Below, piece after piece: positions 34,861 through 44,824 of a stretch of 64,000 bases of DNA; the first letter of the stretch is position 1; every line of letters begins with the position of its first letter. Origin of the DNA: Toxorhynchites rutilus septentrionalis (lineage: Eukaryota; Arthropoda; Insecta; Diptera; Culicidae); contig NC_073746.1 in the NCBI RefSeq assembly GCF_029784135.1, positions 1,260,136 to 1,324,135 on the forward strand, written 5' to 3'. The notes under the pieces were generated by a model, which did no database searches, was not told the DNA's origin, and worked only from the letters and a program-made list of their open reading frames with translations. Made by a program: the position numbers and the translations under genes.

Positions 34861-37800
34861 AAACAAAATTACAACCTAAATCCGTTGTATTAATTGATTA
34901 CTTAAATGGGCTGTAAGTTAAAGTAACTCTGCTTCAAAGCAAATGTAAAGTGAAAGAGAGTAATGAATTTATGTCTTAATGTAGAAAAATGTAATAAAGA
35001 AATTAAGCGCCAACAATATCAAACGAAAACCCATATTCCGGAATGCGATTGGTTTGAACGTCGATCGGAGTTCACGATTCGATCGAAATCGATCATTGCA
35101 TTCTGAAATCCATTCGACTCAAATTTAATCGTTCTATGTGAATGTGCCTTGCCTTGATGCAAAATAAAAAGAAAAAAAAATCATCCGTATTTGTGGAGCA
35201 ATTTACTCAGATTGGCAGACCCTTAAGCAATTTCAAATTGTTAACGTTAGAATGAAAATTGTTACTCGATGCTATTCGAAAACATAGAAGACGCAGTCCT
35301 TACCGTAATTTAACTATTTTTATATAATTTTTACCAGCATTTCTGCCGAAACTTTAGCCATAATATGAAAACTTTATCGACCATATTTTTCGTTCACGAT
35401 TTTTACCCACTTGTAGGTGATTTGTTACTCTGTTATATAGAACACATATTTTAAACGGTATGGCTAATTTCCATTTATATTTTTCGTTCCGAAAGATTTT
35501 TTTCTACCCGAAAATCCGATACCATTATTTCAGAAATGGAACACGAAGCTCAATGTCGTGTATGTCGAATTGCGTGGTAAGAAATTATCACAACTCGTTT
35601 AGCAACATCTGTGATCGATTGGATTACAGAATAAAAAAATGCGATCCGTTCGGGTAACTCTGATCCGATCGTATTACAGAATACGGGTGAGTGGTTAATC
35701 AGTAGACGGATCTGGAATTTCCGAATCAAATACACTACCTATTTCCATGCATTGCGTTCAAGCCTGGCAATATCAAAGGCTGTGTCAGCGTTGCTCATGA
35801 TAGCCTCTCGCAAGAGGATTTATACTCCCTTACGCCGCATCTGTAGATTGGAATCGCAGTCGTTCAATCTCTATCTTAGCGTACATGTCGACCATGAATT
35901 GTTGGCTAAGCTCACGACATCATAGGATGGCGTTGCCCTGACTACGTCGAATCATCGTTCGAAATCCAGCGAGCGCACTTTTATGTTTTATAACAATTTT
36001 TTTGTGTATAATTTTATTTAAATCGGTCGACCCATTTGGGAAGAGTTCTCGCGTAAATTTCAAATTGAAAAGTTGGATTTGAAAAGTTACGAGAGATTTT
36101 TATTGAATTTACGAACCTCAAAGTAATCGTGTTTATGGGAATGCTATGCGCGTGAAGTACACTGTACTGTATACTAAACAAATAGAGACAGAAAACTTGG
36201 TTAGCATGGACAGCCAACAATTATTTAATTTGTAGTCATCTCAACCTTCTCTTATAATAAGCTTATTCTATAAATGCATACTCACATTACCGATTTGATA
36301 TGATAATGTCATCTCCGATTTTATTTCTGGTTCTGACGCGATTGAATTTTGAATCCCGCTCCATAATTTGTACGTTTACTTCCGACAAATGTACAAACAG
36401 TATAGATTATTGTACCCGATCCTTCCGCTTATCATTATAGGAAAATAACTTCACATTGACATCGAACTACAATCCATAATCCATACTTGCAAAAAAGTTC
36501 GAACATTGTGTGCGAAAATTCCATAACATGCCCCAACCGTTTGGCTGTTCTACTTCTGGCATACCTGACTCAGTTACACAATTTGATGCTCCGCCGATTG
36601 CGATCAAAACAAACGATCGTGTGAAAATCCGTCTGGCCACCGAACATGCTTGACGCTTCGACGCGTATAAACTAAACAGCAGAAAAAATGCATAAAACAA
36701 TCCCAAACAGCTTTGTTTTGGTTTAACGCTGCGCGTTGCGCTTTTGAAACGCATGATTGCTCGATTTTGAGCCCATTGAAATCGTCCATTCAAGACAATA
36801 AGGGGTTTCGGTGTCAAAATTGATACACTGGGAAACTCCCAATTCGGTCGTTTGTTGTTCTGCTTTGGTTCCACCACCGACCCACCGACCGCCTTCTTGG
36901 GAAGTAATAACAATGATTTCGTTTCAAGTGGCTGACTTCAGCCAGCTGTTTAACCTTCACCTCTCAATTGAACACAATTGGCAAAACGAAATCGATTCCG
37001 AATTGAGTGTTCATTCTGAAACGCGATAGATGTTTGCCGATATGTGTATGCAGGGCGTTTAGTTGCGCTTCACCTAGTTCATGGGTTTCTCCAATTGGGG
37101 AGTTCTGAAACCATCGAGAACGAGCGAATTAGGCCATGGGTGGATTATTTGTCGTATCCAATCGATTGCAGCCATATACGAGCGATGCGAAAGGCCAGTT
37201 TCTGTGTTGCAAAAACATCGATATCGGTTTCCATACACTCTCGAAACGATAAATTTCCCTGCCGGAAACCGTGCAAATTCCAATCGATACCAATCGGATA
37301 TTGCAGGTAAAGCAGATCATAACCATTTCGCTGCGCGGATGATATTGAAATTAATACAATTGCTGTGTCCAGGTCGTTCGAAATCATTACTTCCAATGTA
37401 TTACTCGGTAATAACAGTCGCTAGGCTGCCGCAGGCATTTTTCCTCGAAAACGGAATGTGCCGAGAAGATAAATTATATCTCCGGGCCAGACGAGAACCG
37501 AATGTGTTTGTGTTTCATGCTTTCGTCCTTGCACACACAGGCATAGGACTTCCGCTCGATTCTCTGAAAATTGGTTTATTGCCAAGCTGCATTAGAGATA
37601 GAGAGAGCGCAAAAGAACGTGGAAACAGGTTCTGCACAGAGCCTGGATTTTATCTCATTGTTCGTCCCACTCGTCGGTCTGTTCGATCTTCGAGGGATTC
37701 TGGCTTTGGTTCTGGCAGACGACATGTGCATCGAATAAAAAACCAATATAAGGCAATGGTGATTTTTTCCGTTGCTGTTGTTGTCGTCGTCGTCATCACC

Positions 37801-38102
37801 ATCATCGTTGTTCTTCCCCGTTTACTGCTTCGTCCAGAGTTCTTGAAAACAAATCGAATCCACGGCGCAGAAACGTGACCTCTAGCAAAGTCGTTTAACC
37901 CGGGTGCTATCGGGCTTCGGTGGAATTGGAGGTGATGCAAACCCGATGTCATTTTAGTTTACTGATAATGGGAAACGTAAATTTTGCTTGCGTAAAATGC
38001 TGGAAGAGAATATTCTAGAATATTCTCCATCGTTCGGACAAATGAAAACGATATCTGTCTTGTATCTACTTGATTCTGAAATTCAAACGATTTTCAATTG
38101 TA
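34861..38102. other. Host noncoding DNA with a GC-richer block
   Basis: No gene recognised. Around 36470-37960 the composition is richer in G and C. A 265-codon open frame (37081-37878, from ATG) exists there, but it has no known domain, antisense frames overlap it, and its hydrophobic segment comes from a GTT/GTC triplet run near 37770-37815. A promoter or untranslated exon of a host gene is possible. Confidence 0.35.
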
Positions 38103-38115
38103 CTTAACATACCTT

Positions 38116-38176
38116 TTTTTATTTAAATCGTTTATTTTTACAGGCTCAGTTACATAAGTTTAAAGAAGCCGAACTC
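38116..38176 (-). mobile_element. Ultra-short 5'-truncated I-clade LINE insertion
   Basis: About 61 bp matching the 3' terminus of the LINE at 49912-55995 (ATTTAAATCG...GAACTCC) with two differences over the roughly 60 aligned bases. A poly(T) start (poly(A) on the minus strand) is present. CTTAACATACCTT flanks it at 38103-38115 and 38177-38189 as the target duplication. It shows the family's transposition machinery acted here. Confidence 0.85.
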
Positions 38177-38189
38177 CTTAACATACCTT

Positions 38190-38825
38190 AAGGTGAAGGT
38201 GGAAGCTAGCCATTGTAGTAGTATAGGTAAACCCACGAGTAAAAATGGGGTAATAGTGTTTGTGAGAGAAGAGCAAAGCACACGTAAATAGATCAATTTA
38301 CTTATCAGACTGTGTGGCGCTTCATTGACACGAGTCTTTGAATACATTTGAAAAAAAATAACAATTCAATACTAAAGTTAAATGTATGAACGATATGTTC
38401 CGATGAACAATTGCAAATATCAATATATATAGAAGGTGCATTTGCATATGAAGCAAAATTCTGATTATACGCGAGCGTAACATGAGCAAATTTATAACAC
38501 ATGCGAATTGGGGGTCTTTTGGTATTAATTTGGTTCTTCCGCATAGTAACTCGATGTTGATAATTCCTTAATATTTTCTTTCGTTGATCGTATTGTTTTC
38601 ACATATTCACGTTGGAGAGCCTTAATTTTGATTGAATGTAATACTTTTCCGTTTACTGTTTTTGAGAGCATAGGCAGCCGTGGCAGTGTTCCGAGCTCTG
38701 CGATACAATTTTCTTACCCAATGTTAAAGTTGCTAAAACATACATTATAGACCCATTAAACGTAAAAATAATAGTTGTATTGATATCAACACAATTTCAT
38801 TCTATTGATTTTCATGACATGAAAC
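38190..38825. other. AT-rich, no gene seen
   Basis: Only short frames without recognisable domains. Confidence 0.4.
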
Positions 38826-38833
38826 GCTAAGAC

Positions 38834-38998
38834 CAGCCGGGTGACGTCTTTAGAGAACCCCCATTGAACTGACAGGAGCCAACATATCGGGTATCCCACT
38901 GACATTTTCCCCTTGTTTTCATATGAATTGGGTATCCCACTGACAGTTCTGCTTGAGATTTTGCTAACGATCCTAGCATCAATCATAGCACCCGGCTG
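38834..38998. mobile_element. hAT MITE, 165 bp
   Basis: Ends CAGCCGGGTG and CACCCGGCTG are a perfect 10-bp inverted repeat. GCTAAGAC at 38826-38833 and 38999-39006 is the 8-bp duplication. Inside, GGGTATCCCACTGACA occurs twice in direct orientation. Confidence 0.9.
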
Positions 38999-39300
38999 GC
39001 TAAGACTCACAAATAACATTTTATTGAGTGGTTTTTATAGCTGTTTCGATGATGTTGTCTGGCATCAGTGTTGAAAAAATAACGATGCTTTCACCAATAC
39101 AAACAAAACCAATGCCGAAGATTGAAAAACGAAAATTTAACTTTCAGAGCACTTGCTAGAGTTTTCCGACGTTTTTCACTATACAGTGCGACAGCAGATG
39201 AAAATTCAACATCTTGTAAGTAATCGATTAGAATTTGGTTGATATTATTTGATGGGAAGTGTGCGAAAACGATCATTTTCTTCACACTGTTTCGCAAACG

Positions 39301-39454
39301 CACATTAGGCGGTTTCCGCGAGTAAAACCGCAGCGGAAGATCTACAGTGTATTGTGAATGAGCCATGTCACACAGAGCGGGGCGGTTTTGAAAGCGAATT
39401 TATATCGGGAAAAAAACCGTCGCGGAATCCGCGGCGGCGAATCCGCCTAATGTG
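39301..39454. mobile_element. Small MITE with GC-rich inverted ends
   Basis: CACATTAGGCGG at 39301-39312 and CCGCCTAATGTG at 39443-39454 are inverted repeats; CCGCGG-type bases fill the interior. The true ends may extend some 10 nt further, and no target duplication could be fixed. Confidence 0.65.
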
Positions 39455-39469
39455 ACATCAGCCTTAGTG

Positions 39470-40389
39470 TTTATGCGCTTTTGAAAGGTGTAAATAAAGC
39501 AAGGCAGTAATAAATGTACTATCAGGTGAACCAATACGTTAAAACCACTCTGCAGTCGTGTAGCTGCGGATACTCGAATTCCATCCAAATTGTCGAGAAA
39601 TGTAATATTTCAGACGTTTGTGATCAACTTCTCTCTCCCTCTCGTTCAGGTAAGTATCTACTCTTCCGTTTTCCTCAATTCTGTTTTTTATACCACCCCT
39701 CTAATCCGCTTACTGTCCCAACAGTTGTACCTTGTACCATATACTCGTCTTGGATCCGTCTTTAAAAATATAATAATGGCAGATAGTGAAACCGTCGAAA
39801 GCCGCTGAATGTGTTTTACATGAAGCTCCTGCTGCGACTTGTCATTGCGAAAATCGCGCGGTAGAGCCGTCTAGTGTATTTCCACGCTAATCGCGACACG
39901 CTTGTTCCGGTGAAACCATGATGTAAACAATAGAACTTATCCTGACAACCAATGCCTACTGTGATTCTATAAATTGTTAGCTTGATTCAATGAATTTCCG
40001 AGAAAAAATATTCAAAAAATCACTGCAAACTCTTAACTTTCTGCTCCTAATTTTATTTTAAACACATTATGTTAAGGCTGACCAAATAGTTCACGGCGAA
40101 CACGCAAGCAAAAAAAATAAAATAAGACAAATATTTAAAATAAGACATAATATTTTTTAATGAAAACACAGACTTTTTTGAAATATAATAATAATTTTGT
40201 TTAATAACAAAATGACATTTCTTAGGAATACAAGAATCAAATAACAATAAAAACTATTTAGGTTTCCATAGTTTTAGCCAATGATCGTACCTGCTTCTTT
40301 ACGTCCCTTATTAGGCTCTGGACAACAGTCAGATCGATGTTTTTGCTCGCATTTAGCTAATCCTGTCTGAACTATTCAAGGTTATCGCT
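39470..40389. other. Intergenic or intronic DNA
   Basis: No gene recognised; short frames only. Confidence 0.4.
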
Positions 40390-40397
40390 CATACCGG

Positions 40398-40739
40398 TAG
40401 TGATGTCTAAACATTTCATTTATTCGATTATCGATTAATCGTTGGGGCATTTTTTAATATTCGATTCATTCGAATAATTGTTTTTCAATATTCGATTAAT
40501 CGAGCGAACATATATTTCTTGCATGTTACATGGTTGGATAAAAAAATTATATAGGCTAATTCTTAACTTAAAAATGCATCAACCTTGAGAAAAAATCCTT
40601 CTTTCATTAATCGCGATTACAGTGGCAATTATTCGATGTATTTATATTTTGATTTAAAATTATTCGATACAAAATTACTCGATTATAATTTCAGATATTC
40701 GATTATTTGAATTAATCGAACGATTAACCGACGTCTCTA
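40398..40739. mobile_element. hAT MITE rich in ATTCGATTAATCG motifs
   Basis: 342 bp flanked by CATACCGG at 40390-40397 and 40740-40747 (8-bp duplication). Ends are TAGTGATGTC and GACGTCTCTA. Many copies of ATTCGAT and ATTAATCG in both orientations fill the interior. A diverged partial copy lies at 61668-61829. Confidence 0.88.
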
Positions 40740-40747
40740 CATACCGG

Positions 40748-41164
40748 CATGATGCCAATTCAGAACTGTGTGCTTTTGGATGAGTGGTAACACACGCTTT
40801 TGGAGGGAGACATTTCTTCCGGTAAATCTCGCCATTAATATTACTCACAGTGGAAAAAGAGATGATTTTATGGTACATTGACAAATTGCTTGACAAAACG
40901 ACAATTTCTTCATAAATTTTTCACAGAAAATTCTGAAGTTGGATTCGAGATTTTTTTTACTTTACAGTGTGAAATTTTGCCCAGGAAGAGTTTTGTAGTC
41001 CATGTTAATGTCATTCATGATGATGCTCTGAATGCTCTAAATGAATTTTAATAATACTTTGCACTTAACTAGTCAAAAATACTTCGTCCCTTTTTCGTTG
41101 AAAAATTCTAATTGAATCATCAACATTATTAGCAACTTCAGTAGCAGTCTTTCAACAAGGCCAA
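40748..41164. other. AT-rich flank, no gene seen
   Basis: Short frames only. Confidence 0.4.
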
Positions 41165-41166
41165 TA

Positions 41167-42451
41167 AAGGGTGTGTCACATCAAATTGCATCACGGAAAA
41201 AACGCTGTAGAAATTTAATTTTTAGGAATTATATCTTCAGCTTTCGCTTATAATCGGATAAGAGTGTATAGATCACGTTGGCCATGCTTCACTGTCAATT
41301 TTCCGTAAATTTGGAAAAATGTCGTCGAACGAAAAAGAGCGTCGTGAATTAATCGAGAATCCGGAATTGTCACATCGGGACATCGGTAAGATGCTGGGAA
41401 TCGTCCAATCCACGGTCAGCAGAGTACTAAAACGATACTTCGAGAACCTAACCATCGACCGGAAGGTGAAGAACGGCAAAAATGGATGCTCCGTCAGTGA
41501 AAAAGATCACAAGCGCGTAGTTAAGCAGTTTGGACGTGATCCGAGAAGTTCGGTCCGGGATGTCGCCAATAAGCTGAATTTGTCAAGTTCATTCGTCCAG
41601 CGGACCAAGCAGCGGGAGGGCCTGCGTACATACAAGGTTCAGAAGGCTCCTAACCGCGACGAAAGGCAAAACATGGTGGGGAAGACGCGAACCCGGAAGC
41701 TGTACACCGAAATGCTGACGAAGCCGCATTGCCTGGTAATGGACGACGAAACCTACGTCAAAGCGGACTTTCGTCAGCTGCCGGGCCTGTTGTTCTTCTC
41801 CGCAGAGAACAAATTCAGCGTTCCGGAGGAGATTCGCAAGCAGAAACTATCCAAGTTTGCCAAAAAGTACATGGTATGGCAAGCGATCTGCTCTTGAGGA
41901 AAGCGGAGCGCCCCCTTCGTGATGACCGGCACGGCAAAGGGGCAGGTTTACCTTAAGGAGTGCCTACAGAAGCGCTTACTACCACTATTGAAGCAGCACG
42001 AGGGCCCGACCATCTTCTGGCCGGATCTCGCTTCGTGCCACTATTCAAAGGACGTGTTGGAGTGGTACGAAGCCAACGGGGTCACCTTCGTGCCAAAGGA
42101 AATGAACCCGCCCAACGCGCCGGAGCTTCGCCCAATAGAGGAAATATTGGGCGATTATGAAGCAGGCCCCCCGGAAGAACCTAAAAGTTGTCAAATCGGA
42201 GGCGGACTTCAAGAGAAAATGGATTTCTGTTCAAAAAAAAACTACAACCTGACGTTGTACAGAACCTTATGGACGGGGTAAAGAGGAAGGTGCGAACATA
42301 CGGGCTTGGGCTCGAAGTATGAATAAAAAGAAAATGCCCAAAGTTGTTCAATAGTTTTTATTTTACTGTCTAAAATTTTCAAAAGGATCGGTCTACTGGG
42401 CGAATTTCTACAGCGTTTTTTCCGTGATGCAATTTGATGTGACACACCCTT
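41167..42451 (+). mobile_element. ITmD37E (Tc1/mariner) transposon
   Basis: 1285 bp with perfect 49-bp terminal inverted repeats (41167-41215 and 42403-42451), tips AAGGGTGTGTCACATC, and TA on both sides (41165-41166 and 42452-42453). It carries one transposase gene with inactivating lesions. The perfect ends contrast with the broken gene, so it could still be moved by an active relative. Confidence 0.93.
41319..42322 (+). pseudogene. ITmD37E transposase, one nonsense codon and two frameshifts
   Basis: Starts at the ATG at 41319. The N-terminus has a helix-turn-helix (HRDIGKMLGIVQSTVSRVLK) followed by a second DNA-binding region. The catalytic core shows VMDDETYV (first Asp, residue 142 or 143), FWPDLASCHY (second Asp) and LRPIEE. 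Exactly 37 residues separate the second Asp from the Glu, which defines the DD37E group known from mosquitoes. Lesions: TGA at 41895-41897 after WQAICS; a one-base insertion near 42140, just after RPIE; and a length change in the A-run at about 42232-42241. After these the frame runs to TGA at 42320-42322. The enzyme would cut and paste the element at TA sites. Confidence 0.92.
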
Positions 42452-42456
42452 TAATA

Positions 42457-43210
42457 CAGGGTGCGGAAGCATAACTTCCTTTTTTAAAATGCGCGCCACT
42501 CAGTTTGTTGATGTCATAGCGGAGCGCTAGTGGTCTAGTTCAAGAGGGGATACTGTAAAGTTTTGTCCCGACACGGTTCAGTCGCCATCATGCGTTGGAA
42601 TAGTGAGGAGCGTGCCTTTGTCGTTGGGGTTTACTTTTCAAGCGGATGTTCGGTTATTGCAACACAGCGTGCATTTCGGAGTCGCTTTAATTTAGCCCCG
42701 TTGGCTCCCGTCCCAGACCGTAAATCAATTGTTGCATGGGTCACTACATTCAGACAAACTGCAAGTGCGGCAAAAGGAAGAACTGGAGACCCTCGGCCCG
42801 TTAGTTCTTACAAGACGGTGCAACAGCACACATTTCAAGAGCATCGATGGCTGTTTTGCTCTCCCTATCTCTCCCTATCTGTCTCCTTGTGATTTTTTTC
42901 TATGGGGTTTTTTGAAATCCCGTGTTTATGTGAACCGTCCAAGAACCCTACAAGATTTGAAGACCAACATCCAAGAAGAAATTGCCAACATAACACCTGC
43001 TATGCTAACAAGAGTCATGACAAACGCCAGAAATCGGTTTACGCAATGTATGGAGAATGGCGGACGTCACCTAACAGAATGATCTTCAAAACAATGTAAA
43101 TAAAAACTTTAGACTTGTACCTACATTATAAAAAATAAATAAATATTTTCCGATGCATACAATAGTTTTTATTGAGTTTTGAAAAAAGAAAGTTATGCTG
43201 CCGCACCCTG
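42457..43210 (+). mobile_element. TA-target transposon, internally deleted (DUF4817-type)
   Basis: 754 bp, tips CAGGGTGCGG and CCGCACCCTG. The inverted repeat of about 33 bp has few mismatches. TA flanks at 42455-42456 and 43211-43212. It begins only three bases beyond the TA of the neighbouring ITmD37E element. The interior keeps both ends of a transposase gene but lacks the middle. Confidence 0.9.
42590..43082 (+). pseudogene. DUF4817/mariner-like transposase, core deleted
   Basis: From the ATG at 42590 the frame shows an N-terminal helix-turn-helix (WNSEERAFVVGVYF...ATQRAFRSRFNL) as in DUF4817 proteins of arthropod transposons. It breaks around 42820-42880. A second frame then gives SPYLSPCDFFLWGFLKSRVY, the C-terminal end of the DDE domain, and a helical tail ending CMENGGRHLTE. 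Roughly half the expected protein, including the first two catalytic acidic residues, is gone. It cannot transpose by itself. Confidence 0.8.
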
Positions 43211-43212
43211 TA

Positions 43213-44650
43213 TTTGAAAGGACACTCTGAACTCTGATGAAGAGTTAGAGTTAGTAAAAACCGATACATCAACGGTTTTCAAATAAATCACATAGTACAA
43301 CAGGGCATTTTACTTGTGAAGAGAAATAGGAGCGCAATCCGTCGAACATTCTAAATATTCTCTCAGAAGTAGGTCCAACAGCAATGAGGTACATATAGAG
43401 GTGGAGCAGTAGGCGAAGTGTTTCTGTATTGGCAAGCAAAATATCGTGTCGTAATTATTTGCATTCAATATGGAATGTATATGGAAGAAACAAAACAATG
43501 TTGAAAGTACTCACGGTTGCATGATGGTTTGAGTCAAAAGTCTCATGAAATCATTCAACGGGTGGTTTTTTAACAGATGACAATTATATCGTGGCTTATT
43601 TCGATTATTCATGTGGTAGAAAGGTACAGGTCGTATGCTTAACTCTCGAAAGCAGTAATATTTTCGGTGAAATTTTAATTAATTGGCTATTATTATCTCA
43701 CAACATATACACCGACAGTGAGAGCCTTCGAAACATGAACTTCATAACGGTAATATAATGTAACTTCGTTTGTTTCTATTAACGAGGGGGGGGGGGGTGA
43801 AAATGGCACATAGAAATATCACTTTTATCTGTCTTATTCGATGTGATTTCACAAATATTCACTCCACGCTCTCACATTAGCCTCATATTCAGCGGGAACT
43901 CTACGAAAATGTACGTTATTAATTGATGAATTACTTCCTGAAAATAGCATTTTTACATGGATGCGGTGGGCAATCAAAGATAAACACAACGACTGACGTC
44001 ACTTTTTGCGAAATAGTTATGGCAGCGCATGCTATGTCGCTCGAAACTCGACCATCTTCATTATCTTTTTTCCAGGACATTGGTCCAACAGAAAGGAATC
44101 GTGTATTACTATGCTCAATAAATTTAGCATAAATTACAAAATTTCTCCAATTGTTCTATAAGAAGAGCGTGGATATGAATATATTTATAAACTTTCACGG
44201 TGAATTATTGATAATATACTTTCACTGATTATTAGATCTCTTTTGACATTTCTACTGGACTCCTTTTGTCAACCAATTTGAATCTATCCGCATGACTCAG
44301 ATAATAGATAATAGCTACTAAGATAATAGTTTTGCACTCTTTCTAATACATATCACGTTTTTTTGTTTAGAAAAATTTAAGGTGTGCATTAAATTTTGCA
44401 ATGCTTACAAAAGAAATTTGTTTTCAACTTTTAGGAATAAATAATTAGCAAAAAACTTCGCGAAATTTCCTCCGTGTATAGTTAATCGAATATGTGTGTT
44501 ATTAATATGCACCAAAAGACGAAATGTATTCAAGATATTTTGCACCAAATAAATGAAGAATATAGTCAAGTAGCATGTGTACACTCAATTCTGCGATTGA
44601 CTGTATCTCCCCATCGTCGCCCAAACACACCAAATGCAGATGTGTAACAC
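43213..44650. other. Intronic or intergenic DNA with a G-run
   Basis: No coding exon recognised. A run of about 12 G lies at 43786-43797. If the swiprosin exon at 44655-44824 is correctly placed, this is within its first intron. Confidence 0.4.
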
Positions 44651-44654
44651 TCAC

Positions 44655-44824
44655 TTGGAAAAGGTAGTCTGATAGTCCTTGATCTCCTTCCGCGAGAACT
44701 CGTGAAACTCGGTGTAGATGTTGACCACACGGTAGGAGTGTTTCACCTCCTCGCCATTCTCCAGTGCATCGTTAATCTGCTGCCGGCGGTTCAGGATGGT
44801 AAAGAGCTCTGCGTCAGCTGACAT
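44655..44824 (-). CDS. Swiprosin/EFHD-type protein, first coding exon
   Basis: Starts at the ATG at 44824 (context AGAAAAATG). It encodes MSADAELFTILNRRQQIND and continues through HSYRVVNIYTEFHEFSRKEI to KDYQTTFS, then ends in AA before a GTGAGTG splice donor at 44654. This matches the N-terminal part of swiprosin-1/EFHD2 proteins, whose two EF-hands come later: a conserved (N/V)xYTEFxEFSRKxIKxYxxxF segment precedes EF-hand 1. The known role is calcium-dependent binding and bundling of F-actin in the cytoplasm. The exon is 170 nt and ends in codon phase 2. No further exon was found to its left. An in-frame GTG extension upstream is ignored because an ATG with a good context is present. Confidence 0.82.

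Noticed and set aside
36467..36913. 148-codon minus-strand open frame
   Set aside because: No recognisable domain, a hydrophobic patch only, and overlapping frames on the other strand.
37081..37878. 265-codon open frame from an ATG on the plus strand
   Set aside because: No known domain, several antisense frames overlap it, the only striking segment (poly-Val helix) is a translated triplet repeat, and no splice or promoter context supports it.
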